From contig CADARP010000008.1 of the NCBI GenBank assembly GCA_902790325.1, positions 18,132-82,131 on the forward strand: a stretch of 64,000 nt of DNA, written 5' to 3'. Each line of letters begins with the position of its first letter. Position 1 is the stretch's first letter. The notes beneath the pieces are model-generated. The model saw only the letters and a program-made list of their open reading frames with translations. It was not told where the DNA came from and ran no database searches. The stretch comes from Oscillospiraceae bacterium (GTDB lineage: Bacteria > Bacillota > Clostridia > Oscillospirales > Acutalibacteraceae). The position numbers and the translations under genes are program-made. Shown in pieces: positions 29,880 through 38,613 of the stretch.

Positions 29880-31901
29880 TTACTTTTTGCGGATCAGCAG
29901 AACCATATCCGTGTCGTCCGGACGAACTCCGGCAAACCAGGTGCCGACGGCGGACGCTTTAAATGTGCCGTTGCCCGCGTATTCCCCGGTGATGGGATCG
30001 AACCACTGATACGTATATTCCGCAAACGGCTTGAGGCTTCCGACCGTTCCGGTCAGCACGCCGCCGTTCTTTTTGGTGTTGATCCTTTCACCCACCGTCG
30101 GATCGGTGAAGGAATAGAAATACACGACCATTTCCGTGTTCTTTTTATTGCTTGCGCAATAGGCATACACGTTGGACGACGGCACAAAATATGCCCAGTT
30201 GTTGAACCGCGGAATCAGGTTGTACCATTCGAGCTGCTGCATGAACGAGCGCATATAACCCACCTGATACGCGGACGGGTACTCCAGCGCGTCCTGCCAG
30301 GTCGCGGCTTGCTTTTCCGCGGCGCGGATGATGTCGACGCCGTCGTCGGAATCAACGTCTCGATCAAATCCGTTCTGATACGCCCACGTCGGCTGACCGC
30401 CCCACGAGCAGCCGTAAAGTCCGGTCAGATAGGACGCCCACGCCTGCACTCTGGCGCCGAAATTCTTTGTCCACAGGTAGCAGTAAAGTCCCTCGTAATT
30501 GACAGCCGGCTTGCCCTGTCCGTTATACCAGTAATCGCGCGCGGACATATAGTCGTCACGTTTGGTCAGATGCGGATGCCACTGGGGCGCGTACATCGTA
30601 TGCGCCTTGACATTGCGGAACGCGGAAGGCTGCGCGCCGGGATAGAATATCATGCGCACCTCGCCCGTTCCCAAGCCGTTGCCGTAGGCCGCGGTATCTC
30701 CGGTGCTCTCCTGATGCGCGGTGACCGGATGGTCATAGGGGTCGTATTTGTGCAGGTATTCCGCGACATACTTATACGGATTATTGACCGCGTTCCACGG
30801 AGAATTCTCGTTCTGATAGGGGTCGTTGTCGATCTCCTGCCCCAGCGTCCAAATCACCGGATAGGCGCCGAACCGCGCGACCCAGTAGCGTGAAAGCTTT
30901 TCGAGATACGCCTTCGCCTCGTCGGACAGGTCGGGCATGGTCACTCTCTTTTTGCCCAGTCTGCCTTTGATTTTCGGTTCGGTCCAGCCGCCGTGGTTTT
31001 CGATCAGCCGGGTCATCCCGGACAGCGGCCAGAAAAACTGTGAATGGGCGTGTGTCAGGCCGCTGTCGGCAATGATGCGGAATTTTTCATCGAAGGAACG
31101 CAGATCGTCCAAACCGTTTTCGCCGAAGCTTTCGGTCACGGAAATGTTAAAGCCGCAGTCCATCGGCTGGCTTTGGTACACCGTGAAGCCCTGTTCCACT
31201 CTTTTTCGGCAGATCGCGGAAATCATTTCGGCAGTCTCATGCGCAAGCTCCCAATGCGTATCGCCGAGATAATAGAACGGCGTGCCGTCGTCATACGTCA
31301 GATATTTTTCGCCGCTGCGGGTCGTGACAAATCCGTGCTTATAAATGTCCATATCCCCGCTGTAATCGGTGCATTCGACGGCGCCCGTTCTGCCGTGCAG
31401 CGCGGTGTTTGCCGCGTCGGAACAGACGGTTTTGTACTGCCATGTTCCCGCAGCGGGGCAAACGAAACGAACACGCCATGTGCTGCCGCCGTCCCAGAAA
31501 CCGGGAATGGTATACTGTCTGCCGTTTCCGTACAGCAGCAGATCGAGCGTAACGTCGCCGAAGGGATCGGCATAGGTCTTTTCGCTCTCGAACCGCAGCT
31601 CGACCGCACGCCACGTCTCGGCGGTGAGCGTTTGCTCCGCTTCGCCGGTAAACAAAGGTTTGCCGCTCGCCTGCCCGGCGGCATCGCGGGGCTCTGCCTT
31701 TTGGATGCGGGACTCGTCGGTAAACGTGATGAGCTTCAGCACATGTCCCAGCAGATTGCCGAGCACGCCTCCCAGTTTTTCCGCGTGCAGCACGATGTTA
31801 GTCGGTTCGCTCGCCGCGTCTGCGGCAGCGGCGGACATACACGGCGCAGCCGCGCCCAGCAGAAGGACGGCAGACAGGAAAAATGCGGTCGTTCGTTTCA
31901 T
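29880..31901 (-). CDS. Exported DUF4038/GH140-like glycoside hydrolase, 673 aa
   Basis: A secreted glycosidase. After a signal peptide (TTAFFLSAVLLLGAAAP) comes a DUF5060-type beta domain (FTGEAEQTLTAETWRAVELRF; YTIPGFWDGGSTWRVRF), then a DUF4038 (apiosidase-like, GH140-related) barrel: YYLGDTHWELAHE, YQSQPMDCGFNISV, and catalytic-type Glu in VIWTLGQEIDND (about residue 350). A collagen-binding-like C-terminal domain includes YQWFDPITGEYAGNGTF. The ATG at 31901 is preferred since GAGGGA lies 7 bases upstream; 31907 is the alternative. It is the first gene of the operon with GH3 and the phosphoesterase. Confidence 0.85.
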   Translation of the reverse strand: MKRTTAFFLSAVLLLGAAAPCMSAAAADAASEPTNIVLHAEKLGGVLGNLLGHVLKLITFTDESRIQKAEPRDAAGQASGKPLFTGEAEQTLTAETWRAVELRFESEKTYADPFGDVTLDLLLYGNGRQYTIPGFWDGGSTWRVRFVCPAAGTWQYKTVCSDAANTALHGRTGAVECTDYSGDMDIYKHGFVTTRSGEKYLTYDDGTPFYYLGDTHWELAHETAEMISAICRKRVEQGFTVYQSQPMDCGFNISVTESFGENGLDDLRSFDEKFRIIADSGLTHAHSQFFWPLSGMTRLIENHGGWTEPKIKGRLGKKRVTMPDLSDEAKAYLEKLSRYWVARFGAYPVIWTLGQEIDNDPYQNENSPWNAVNNPYKYVAEYLHKYDPYDHPVTAHQESTGDTAAYGNGLGTGEVRMIFYPGAQPSAFRNVKAHTMYAPQWHPHLTKRDDYMSARDYWYNGQGKPAVNYEGLYCYLWTKNFGARVQAWASYLTGLYGCSWGGQPTWAYQNGFDRDVDSDDGVDIIRAAEKQAATWQDALEYPSAYQVGYMRSFMQQLEWYNLIPRFNNWAYFVPSSNVYAYCASNKKNTEMVVYFYSFTDPTVGERINTKKNGGVLTGTVGSLKPFAEYTYQWFDPITGEYAGNGTFKASAVGTWFAGVRPDDTDMVLLIRKK

Positions 31902-31982
31902 TTTCATTCCCTCTTGTTTCCTTGATTTGGTTCTGCCGTGTCTTCGGGCGACTGCGGCAGTTATACATTCCCACAGTTATGT

Positions 31983-31991
31983 ATTATATCA
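31983..31991 (-). promoter_or_regulatory. Extended -10 promoter of the DUF4038-GH3 operon
   Basis: Minus-strand TGATATAAT (extended -10; TATAAT at 31983..31988). No good -35 is present at the usual distance. The surrounding 31960..32040 stretch is AT-rich. Confidence 0.5.
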
Positions 31992-32091
31992 CCATTATTT
32001 TTACAAAGCAACAAAATTGTTCTCTTCTGCCTGAAAAATCCATCGCATCCGCTGCGTCTTCTCTTTCCGTATTCCTCTATTGTCCGCGCCG

Positions 32092-32123
32092 CAAAAAAAG
32101 AGGCTCACCTGAACGGTAAGCCC
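32092..32123 (-). terminator. Rho-independent terminator of GH31
   Basis: On the minus strand GGCTTACC-GTTCA-GGTGAGCC followed by TCTTTTTTT, just after the GH31 stop at 32130. Confidence 0.85.
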
Positions 32124-32129
32124 CTGTGT

Positions 32130-34082
32130 TTATGCGTTCCGGAAACAATCCAGAACAGCCGCTCCCCGCCTGACAAATGCAACGAATTCGTCGATTTCCG
32201 CATGGATCGTATGCGTCCCGGGCGCATAGAGCGTCTGTGTCTTTGTCAGAATCCACTCGCCCTCGGGCAGATAGACGGTCTTCTCCGTCTGTCCCCGGTT
32301 GACGATGGGCGCGAACAGGATGTCGTCGCCGAACATATACTGTTCGTCCAGCGTCCGGCAGACCGCGTCGTCCGGAAAATCGAAAAACATCGGCCGCATG
32401 ACGGGATACCCTTTTTCCGACGCGATGCGCATGTGCCGCTCGATATACGGCCGCAGCCGTTCGCGCAGGAATATCAGCTCTTTCAGAATGCGGAAATTGC
32501 GTTCTCCGAAACTCCAGATCTCATTCGGATCTCCGGTCGGCTCTTTCAGATCCCGCTTCCTCTCTGCGTGACGGATGCGGCTGCCGTGCAGCCGCATGAC
32601 GGGACAGAACACGCCGTACTGGAACCAGCGGACGATCAGCTCGCGGAATTCCGCGCTTTCGATGTCGGCGCCCCAGAAACCGCCGATGTCCGTATTCCAC
32701 CAGGGAATGCCGCACACGGCCATATTGAGTCCTGCCTTCACCTGTTGGGACAGGCTCTCGAATGTGGACGGAATATCTCCGCTCCACACCAGCGCGCCGA
32801 ATTTCTGTGCGCCGAGGTATGCCGCGCGGATCAGCGTGACCGGCGTTTCACCCGTTTTCGAGAAGCCGTCGTATGCCATCTGCGCATAGTAATACGGATA
32901 CAGCAGTCCCATCTCGTCTCCCCGGCCGATATAAAACAGCAGGTTGTCGAAGTGCTCCGGGTGGATCTCCGGTTCCGCCTCGTCGAACCACAGCCCGTCC
33001 ACACCGCAGTCGAGATAGTTTTCTTTCAGTTTCGAGAACACGTATTCTCTTGTCGCGGGATTGGTCACGTCGATCTCCGCCTGCGGGCCGTAAAAGTCGA
33101 ACACGCGATCCTGCCCCTTCGTCGTGCGGATCAGCATGTTGTTCTCACACATGTGCCGATAGTTTTCGGACGACGCGTTGACCGTCGGCCAGACGGATAC
33201 GATCAGCTTCGTCCCCATCGCGTGCAGCGCGTCCGTCATTGCCTTTACGTCCGGCCAGTACTGCGGATCGAACCGATAATCGCCCTGCTCCGTCCAGTGG
33301 AAATAGTCGCAGACGACGGCAGAAAGCGGAATACCCTCGTCCCGGTACCGCCGCGCGACCGCCAGCAGATCCTCCTGTGTTTCGTAGCGCAGGCGGCTCT
33401 GCCAGAACCCGGTCGCCCAATGCGGCATCACCGGCGCATGTCCGGTCAGATCTGCCAGCGCGGAACTGACTTCTTTCGGATCTCCGGCGATCACCGCGTA
33501 GTCGATCTTGCGCGTCGCGTCCACGCTCCAGCGGGTTCTGTTCTCCGCCAGCTCCACATTGCCGATCGCAGGGTTGTTCCAAAGGAAGCCGTACCCGCGC
33601 GAAGAATAGACAAACGGGATCGTGCACTTCGCATTGACGTGCCGCAGATCAAACGCGCAGCCCTTCAGATCGAGTTTCCCGCTCGCTTCGTGGCCGAGCC
33701 CGTAGAAATGCTCGCCGGCATTTGCGCGGAATGTGACTCTTGCCGCCCAGGAACCGTTCCGTCTCTCGTAGTGACGGTACCCGGTTTGGAACGCAAGTTC
33801 CGGCAGTTCCTCCAGTATCACGTCCGCATCCTTGTAAACCGTGATCTTGCCGTTCTGCTCGAGCTGCATCCTGATGCGCCCGACAGTCAGAAATACGCAG
33901 TAATCCCGCTCCTCGATGCTGCAGTCGGCGTCGCGCGGCATAAGGGTGTAGTTCTCGTCAAACAGCCTGCAGTCTGGGAACGCCTCAAAACGGACGGCAT
34001 TTTGATGGCACGGCGTGATCCGCACCAATTCGCCGCCGCGAGAAAAAATGATCTGACGGCCTTTTATCTCTATGTTCTTCAT
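32130..34082 (-). CDS. GH31 alpha-glycosidase (alpha-xylosidase/glucosidase type), 650 aa
   Basis: A cytoplasmic retaining alpha-glycosidase. The N-terminal beta-sandwich is followed by the GH31 barrel: PHWATGFWQSRLRYETQEDLL, PLSAVVCDYFHW, nucleophile Asp in GLWFDEAEPEIHPEH (about residue 345), acid/base Asp in ALVWSGDIPSTFESL (about residue 415), and NTDIGGFWG. WFDEAEPE is typical of the alpha-xylosidase-like branch. No signal peptide is seen. It lies 15 bp after an alpha/beta hydrolase gene and is probably co-transcribed with it. Confidence 0.92.
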   Translation of the reverse strand: MKNIEIKGRQIIFSRGGELVRITPCHQNAVRFEAFPDCRLFDENYTLMPRDADCSIEERDYCVFLTVGRIRMQLEQNGKITVYKDADVILEELPELAFQTGYRHYERRNGSWAARVTFRANAGEHFYGLGHEASGKLDLKGCAFDLRHVNAKCTIPFVYSSRGYGFLWNNPAIGNVELAENRTRWSVDATRKIDYAVIAGDPKEVSSALADLTGHAPVMPHWATGFWQSRLRYETQEDLLAVARRYRDEGIPLSAVVCDYFHWTEQGDYRFDPQYWPDVKAMTDALHAMGTKLIVSVWPTVNASSENYRHMCENNMLIRTTKGQDRVFDFYGPQAEIDVTNPATREYVFSKLKENYLDCGVDGLWFDEAEPEIHPEHFDNLLFYIGRGDEMGLLYPYYYAQMAYDGFSKTGETPVTLIRAAYLGAQKFGALVWSGDIPSTFESLSQQVKAGLNMAVCGIPWWNTDIGGFWGADIESAEFRELIVRWFQYGVFCPVMRLHGSRIRHAERKRDLKEPTGDPNEIWSFGERNFRILKELIFLRERLRPYIERHMRIASEKGYPVMRPMFFDFPDDAVCRTLDEQYMFGDDILFAPIVNRGQTEKTVYLPEGEWILTKTQTLYAPGTHTIHAEIDEFVAFVRRGAAVLDCFRNA

Positions 34083-34097
34083 TCGCTCTCCTCTCTC

Positions 34098-34901
34098 CTA
34101 CCGGTTCAAAAATCGCAGCAGACGCTCCGGATAGTCCGCGGCGGTATCGTAAGCCGCGTGTCCGCAGCCGTCGTACATGTAGAGTTCGCAGTCCGGCCGC
34201 CCGCCGAGACACCGCATGATCTGCAAGGCGGCGTCCGCGCCTATCACCCGGTCGTCCGAAGAGCCGATCACAAGCACAGGACAAGCAATCCTGTGCAGTT
34301 CCTGCGTCACGTCAAAGTCCCGCATGCCTTCCGCCAGACAGACAAAGCGTTTCAAGTCGTCCTTCGTGACGGATTCTGCGGCGGCGGCAAAATATGCCCG
34401 CGACCGTTCATACACTTCCGGCGGGTACAGCGCCTGTGCGAACGCGGCAAACAGATCGTCCGTCCTTTCCTCTTTTGCAAGCCGAACCCAATCGCCGACC
34501 GCTTGATACCGTTCCGGCGTCACGCATGCAGCCGTGGAACCGAGAACCAGTTTCCGCACAAGTTCCGGCCGGTCGATTGCAATTTGCATGGCGATCATGC
34601 CGCCCTGAGACGCACCGAAAATACTCGTCTGATCCAGTTCCAGCGCCCGAAGCGCTTGCGCAGTGTCGCGCGCCATCGCACGCACCGGATATGTGTCGGG
34701 CAAGTCCTTCCTGCGGTCAAATACATAGACGGTGAAATCGTCCGTCAAAGGCCGGTATGCCGCGGCGACGGCGTCTGCACTGTCCATGACGCTCCGCAAA
34801 CCGAGCCCCGGCAGGATTGCCAGCGTTTCCCGTCCGCGTCCGAACCGGAAAAACTCCATTGTAAAACCATCTGTCTGTACGCTTTGCGTCGGTATCGGCA
34901 T
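34098..34901 (-). CDS. Alpha/beta hydrolase, 267 aa
   Basis: A serine hydrolase with nucleophile elbow GASQGG (about residue 97), acid Asp in GSSDDRVIG and catalytic His in YDGCGHAAYD near the C-terminus. The cap region is helical (KEERTDDLFAAFAQALYPPEVY). It could be an esterase or lipase-like enzyme removing acyl groups from sugars, consistent with the GH31 gene 15 bp downstream, but the substrate is not readable. I use the ATG at 34901; a GTG at 34907 lies closer to the GGAGG and is an alternative. Confidence 0.85.
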   Translation of the reverse strand: MPIPTQSVQTDGFTMEFFRFGRGRETLAILPGLGLRSVMDSADAVAAAYRPLTDDFTVYVFDRRKDLPDTYPVRAMARDTAQALRALELDQTSIFGASQGGMIAMQIAIDRPELVRKLVLGSTAACVTPERYQAVGDWVRLAKEERTDDLFAAFAQALYPPEVYERSRAYFAAAAESVTKDDLKRFVCLAEGMRDFDVTQELHRIACPVLVIGSSDDRVIGADAALQIMRCLGGRPDCELYMYDGCGHAAYDTAADYPERLLRFLNR

Positions 34902-34936
34902 CGGCACGCATCCTCCCCGTTTCTTCCTTCTTTGTC

Positions 34937-34964
34937 ATTATACCATCTGCACGGCTTTTTACAA
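34937..34964 (-). promoter_or_regulatory. Promoter of the hydrolase-GH31 operon
   Basis: Minus-strand TTGTAA at 34959..34964 and TATAAT at 34937..34942, spacer 16 bp. Confidence 0.5.
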
Positions 34965-35015
34965 GACCGTATCTCTCGATCGACCGCATACAGCGCGTGC
35001 GGCATATACAAACAG

Positions 35016-35057
35016 AATCCGGCGCAAGAACAGGCTGACCTGCTTTTGCGCCGGGTT
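35016..35057 (-). terminator. Hairpin terminator, CCGGCRCAAAAG family
   Basis: A 19-bp imperfect stem (arms 35016..35034 and 35039..35057, loop CTGA) with core CCGGCGCAAGA/TTTTGCGCCGG. It follows the gene at 35094..36092 on the minus strand and runs into a T-rich ATTCTGTTTGT. Confidence 0.6.
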
Positions 35058-35093
35058 CGGTATCCGACTGCGTATGTCACGCGCGGGATGTGT

Positions 35094-36092
35094 TTATTTC
35101 AGATTCTCCGAAAAGAACGCCGTCAGTTTATCGAACGGGATGGCATCCCTGCCGCCGCCGTCATAGAGATCGGTATGTACCGTATCCGGCAGGATCAGCA
35201 GTTCTTTGTTGTCTGCAAATTTGCTGTTCTTCACCATGTCGGCATAGGCGTCACGGCTGAAGTAGCAGGAATGCGCTTTCTCGCCGTGGACGAGCAGCAC
35301 TGCGGAACGGATCTCGCTGCTGTACTGCAGGATCGGCTGATTGATGAAGGATTCGCAGCCGATGACGTTCCAGCCGCCGTTGGAATTGAGCGAACGCGGA
35401 TGGTACCCGCGCGGTGTTTTGTAGTAGTCGTAGTAATCCTTGACAAAAAACGGCGCGTCCTCCGGCAGCGGATCGACCACACCGCCGCCGAGCTTGTATT
35501 CGCCCGCCTTCAAATCCGCAAGCCGCTGCGCGCACATGGCCGCTTTTGCCTGATAGCGCGCCTCTTCGCTGTCGGCGGAATCGAAATAACCCTTTGCATT
35601 GACGCGCGTCATGTCGTACATCGTCACGGCAGCCGTTGCCTTGACGCGGGTGTCGAGCGCCGCGGCGTTGATCGCCATACCGCCCCAGCCGCAGATGCCA
35701 ATGATCCCGATGCGGTCTGCATCCACGCTTTCGTGCAGGGACAGAAAATCGACCGCCGCCATGAAATCTTCGGTGTTGATGTCGGGTGACGCCATGTAGC
35801 GCACGTTACCGCCGCTCTCGCCGGTAAAAGACGGATCAAACGCGACCGTCAGGAAACCGCGCTGTGCCATCGTCTGTGCATACAGGCCGGAACACTGCTC
35901 CTTGACCGCGCCGAACGGACCGCTGACCGCGATCGCCGGGAGCTTGCCTTCCGCGTTCTTCAGCACATACATGTCTGCCGCCAGCGTGATGCCGTAGCGG
36001 TTGACGAACGTCACCTTGCTGTGGTCGACCTTGTCACTCTTTGGGAACGTCTTGTCCCATTCTTGTGTAAGCGCAAGATTTTCTTTTCGCAT
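35094..36092 (-). CDS. Alpha/beta hydrolase with Cys nucleophile elbow, 332 aa
   Basis: A COG1073/dienelactone-hydrolase-like protein. The nucleophile elbow reads GIIGICGWGGMAIN, with Cys in place of the usual Ser (about residue 135), as in dienelactone hydrolases. AVSGPFGAVKEQ and AFDPSFTGESGG form the oxyanion side, and the late His is in LPDTVHTDLYDGG. No signal peptide is seen. It is the last gene of an operon with a flavin reductase (16 bp upstream) and a flavodoxin, which suggests a reductive detoxification or catabolic function, but no substrate can be named. Confidence 0.8.
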   Translation of the reverse strand: MRKENLALTQEWDKTFPKSDKVDHSKVTFVNRYGITLAADMYVLKNAEGKLPAIAVSGPFGAVKEQCSGLYAQTMAQRGFLTVAFDPSFTGESGGNVRYMASPDINTEDFMAAVDFLSLHESVDADRIGIIGICGWGGMAINAAALDTRVKATAAVTMYDMTRVNAKGYFDSADSEEARYQAKAAMCAQRLADLKAGEYKLGGGVVDPLPEDAPFFVKDYYDYYKTPRGYHPRSLNSNGGWNVIGCESFINQPILQYSSEIRSAVLLVHGEKAHSCYFSRDAYADMVKNSKFADNKELLILPDTVHTDLYDGGGRDAIPFDKLTAFFSENLK

Positions 36093-36108
36093 TTTCGTTC
36101 CGCCTTTC

Positions 36109-36672
36109 TTATTTCAGCTTCAATCCGTCTTTGAACGCGTCGCCGACTCTGCCGCCGACTTTGTAATAGCCGTGCGTATAGGGATCGAATGCGATTGCTT
36201 CCAGCGCGTCGATATCGACCTTGCCGTCCTTCATGCACGCATCCTCCACGGTCGTGCGCAGCACCTTGCCGATCACGCCGAGACCGGTATCGTCGCTCTG
36301 ATACTCCGAGAAAGCGCATTCGATTGCGATCGGCAGCTCGTTGATGACCGGCGCATCCACAAGATCCGATTTTGCATACGTCATGCCGGACTTTTTGAAC
36401 TTCTCCGGCTCCTGATTCCCGTGCACCACGCCGAACCAGTCGGCTTCGATGACGTGCTTCGCATCGGCGATATGCACCACAAAGCCCTTGCGCGCCTTGA
36501 TGTTCTGGACGGTTGTGTGCGTCTCGGACAGATTCAGCGCAACCATATCGCGCGAGAGCATCGTCCCCCACGCCGCGTTCATCACGTCGACCGTACCGTC
36601 TTCATTGAACGTGGAAATGAGAAGCACCGGCATCGGGAAAATGGCCTCTGTCGTTTTGATCTGCTGTTTCAT
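36109..36672 (-). CDS. Flavin reductase-like FMN-binding protein, 187 aa
   Basis: A split-barrel FMN-binding protein of the flavin reductase family (PMPVLLISTFNEDGTVDVMNAAWGTML, LSETHTTVQNIKARKGFVVHIAD, LPIAIECAFSEY). It should bind FMN and act with an NAD(P)H or flavodoxin donor. It starts at 36672 after AAAAAGGAGC and sits 29 bp after a flavodoxin-type gene and 16 bp before the Cys hydrolase, all in one transcript. Confidence 0.9.
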   Translation of the reverse strand: MKQQIKTTEAIFPMPVLLISTFNEDGTVDVMNAAWGTMLSRDMVALNLSETHTTVQNIKARKGFVVHIADAKHVIEADWFGVVHGNQEPEKFKKSGMTYAKSDLVDAPVINELPIAIECAFSEYQSDDTGLGVIGKVLRTTVEDACMKDGKVDIDALEAIAFDPYTHGYYKVGGRVGDAFKDGLKLK

Positions 36673-36701
36673 AGTCTTTGCTCCTTTTTGTGTCGTTTTC
36701 T

Positions 36702-37244
36702 TTATTCTATGTTCTTTCCGAACGCATATGCGCGAGTCTGCGCGTCCTGTGTGTCAGCCGCTTCGCCGGCGTCCGTGATCCCGCCGCAAAACAGAGAACC
36801 GACAAACTCCGCTTTCTCAAAGCAGTCGACCCATCCCTGCAGACCGCTGACGGCTTTTTCGGGCACTTCGTCCTCGTCCTCCGCCGCCACAGACAGCATG
36901 TACACCTTGCGGAATTTGTAGTCCGAGGGATACAGGGGGTTGAGCCGGTCGAGCAGCGTCTTCATCTGTCCGCACATTTCGTAGTAGTAGATCGGTGTGA
37001 CAAACACAAGAGCATCTGCATTTTTTACTTTTTTCGCGATCTCGACCGCATCGTCGTTCAGAACGCATTTTTGGGTTTTCTGGCAAGAAAGACAGCCGAT
37101 GCAAAAACGCAGTTCCTTCCCCTTGAGCGAAACAAGTTCCACATCGTGTCCGGCGTCCTTTGCGCCCTGTATCAAGTTGTCTGCCAGAACGTCAGAATTG
37201 CTTTTTGCCCGCAGGCTGGTCGTGATGACAAGTACTTTGCTCAT
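36702..37244 (-). CDS. NAD(P)H-dependent FMN reductase / iron-sulfur flavoprotein-like, 180 aa
   Basis: A flavodoxin-fold protein: KVLVITTSLRAKSNSDVLAD is the FMN phosphate loop and VFVTPIYYYEMCGQMKTLLDR the second FMN loop. The motif CIGCLSCQKTQKC (about residues 48-60) resembles the compact cluster-binding Cys motif of iron-sulfur flavoproteins of anaerobes. It probably passes electrons within the operon to the flavin reductase-like protein. A dockerin-bearing gene lies 14 bp upstream. Confidence 0.88.
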   Translation of the reverse strand: MSKVLVITTSLRAKSNSDVLADNLIQGAKDAGHDVELVSLKGKELRFCIGCLSCQKTQKCVLNDDAVEIAKKVKNADALVFVTPIYYYEMCGQMKTLLDRLNPLYPSDYKFRKVYMLSVAAEDEDEVPEKAVSGLQGWVDCFEKAEFVGSLFCGGITDAGEAADTQDAQTRAYAFGKNIE

Positions 37245-37258
37245 ATTTGTTCCTCCGT

Positions 37259-37903
37259 TTATTTCATGGTGATCGTAATCGTTACATTTCCGTTTGACAG
37301 TAGTTCTGCCATCTCCGCAGCAGTCTTATCGGTCACTTTACCCAGACGCGTATATGCCCACGTGTTGGAGCCGTAGAAAACGACCATCTGATTGCCGGAA
37401 TACAGCACGATGTCGCCCGCGCCCGTCGTCACGCGTACATCGTTACGCGGCAGATTTGTTCCGATGGAGCCGACCTGCTCAAATCCGCCGTACATCGACA
37501 TGCTGATCGTCAGCGGCGCATCTTTCACCAGTTCGCGCAGCGCGTCGACCGATTCGTTATCCTCCCACTGCACCGCGACGGGCGTCTCTCCGATCTGCAT
37601 GGTCATCTGTTTTTCCTCCTGTGCCGTCTGCAGCGTCACATCATAGCCGCCTGCGAGATAGCGGGATATTTGCGCGGTATCCTTCAGCGTCACGTCTCCG
37701 TCCGCATCCACGTCGGCCGCTTTCTCGTCGATCTGCACATTCCAGCCGCCCGCCAGATGACGCAGCGTCAAAACCACATCGCGCAGATTTACAACGCCGT
37801 TGCCGTCCGCGTCTCCCGCAACGCGCTGCACGGCAATCGCAGAGACCGAAACACCGGCAACCAGAACACAGCAGATCGTAATCCACAGAATCGCTTTTTT
37901 CAT
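37259..37903 (-). CDS. Exported dockerin-cyclophilin-like protein, 214 aa
   Basis: A secreted protein. After a signal peptide (residues about 1-23) come two type I dockerin repeats, GDADGNGVVNLRDVVLTLRH and DVDADGDVTLKDTAQISRYL, each with the Ca2+-loop Asp/Asn spacing. A cyclophilin-like beta-barrel domain (residues about 100-214: MTMQIGETPVAVQWEDNESV, GSIGTNLPRNDVRVTTGAGD, NQMVVFYGSNTWAYTRLG) follows, of the Cyclophil_like type. Dockerins normally dock to cohesins; no cohesin is in the window. It overlaps the acetyltransferase gene by ATGA, and its GAGGAGG site lies within that gene's last codons. Confidence 0.85.
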   Translation of the reverse strand: MKKAILWITICCVLVAGVSVSAIAVQRVAGDADGNGVVNLRDVVLTLRHLAGGWNVQIDEKAADVDADGDVTLKDTAQISRYLAGGYDVTLQTAQEEKQMTMQIGETPVAVQWEDNESVDALRELVKDAPLTISMSMYGGFEQVGSIGTNLPRNDVRVTTGAGDIVLYSGNQMVVFYGSNTWAYTRLGKVTDKTAAEMAELLSNGNVTITITMK

Positions 37904-38487
37904 GATGCATCCTCCTCAACAACGTCTATTCTTTTGATAAACCGCGCAGGCACACCGCCCACCACCGTGTTGGATGCGACATCCTTGGTTACCACGGCGC
38001 CCGCCGCCACGACCGCACCGTCACCGATCGTGACGCCGGGCAGGATCGTGCAGTTGGCGCCGATCCACACCCGCGATCCGATATGCACAGGCAGCGGGTG
38101 CAGATTCGCCCGCTTCTCGGGCTGCAGATCGTGGTTGAGCGTGGCAATGACCGTCTTCGGGCCGATCAGGGCATAGTCGCCGATCGTCACGCCGCCCTGA
38201 TCCTGAAACTGGCAGCCCGCGTTGATGAACACGCCCCTGCCGATGCGGGTGTTTTTGCCGCAGTCTGTATAAAACGGCGGAAACAAACCGAGATCCTCTC
38301 CGCAGCCGCCGTTCGTCAATTCCTGCATCAGCGCGCGCAGTTCCTGCGGTGTGTGATAAGCGCCGTTGATCTCCGCCGTGATCCGCAGCGCCTGCTGCGA
38401 AAGCTCGTGCATTTTCAGATGCACTTCACTGTTTGCCGTCACTTCCGCCTGCGAGCGCATGGCGTCCAGAAATTCCGCAAGTTCCAT
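37900..38487 (-). CDS. Sugar O-acetyltransferase (left-handed beta-helix), 195 aa
   Basis: A cytoplasmic acetyl-CoA-dependent acetyltransferase of the maltose/galactoside acetyltransferase family. The N-terminal Mac-like helix pair (LQQALRITAEINGAYHTPQELRALMQEL region) is followed by hexapeptide repeats: FYTDCGKNTRIGRGVFINAG, GVTIGDYALIGPKTVIAT with catalytic-type His in LNHDLQPE, and VWIGANCTILPGVTIGDGAVVAAGAVVTKDV. It is the first gene of the operon, divergent from LysR. Its 3' end overlaps the dockerin gene by 4 bases. Confidence 0.9.
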   Translation of the reverse strand: MELAEFLDAMRSQAEVTANSEVHLKMHELSQQALRITAEINGAYHTPQELRALMQELTNGGCGEDLGLFPPFYTDCGKNTRIGRGVFINAGCQFQDQGGVTIGDYALIGPKTVIATLNHDLQPEKRANLHPLPVHIGSRVWIGANCTILPGVTIGDGAVVAAGAVVTKDVASNTVVGGVPARFIKRIDVVEEDAS

Positions 38488-38520
38488 ATTGTCTGCCCTT
38501 CCTTGTCCTGTTCTGACTCT

Positions 38521-38588
38521 ATTATACGCGTTCTTTCTTCTATAATCAAATACTTGTTTTCTATGCGTTCCTATGCTATAATTGAATA
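38521..38588. promoter_or_regulatory. Divergent acetyltransferase/LysR promoters
   Basis: Plus-strand TTGTTT (38554..38559) with TATAAT (38577..38582), spacer 17. Minus-strand TTGATT (38544..38549) with TATAAT (38521..38526), spacer 17. Two direct copies of CTATAATYRAATA lie at 38540..38552 and 38576..38588, a likely site for the divergent regulator. Confidence 0.6.
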
Positions 38589-38613
38589 GGAGAAAGACAA
38601 GGAGGCCACAGAT

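Noticed and set aside
31938..35789. A 1283-codon open frame on the plus strand
   Set aside because: It runs antisense to three well-supported genes (GH31, hydrolase, Cys hydrolase) with intact motifs and shows only low-complexity Arg/His-rich translation typical of GC-rich shadows.
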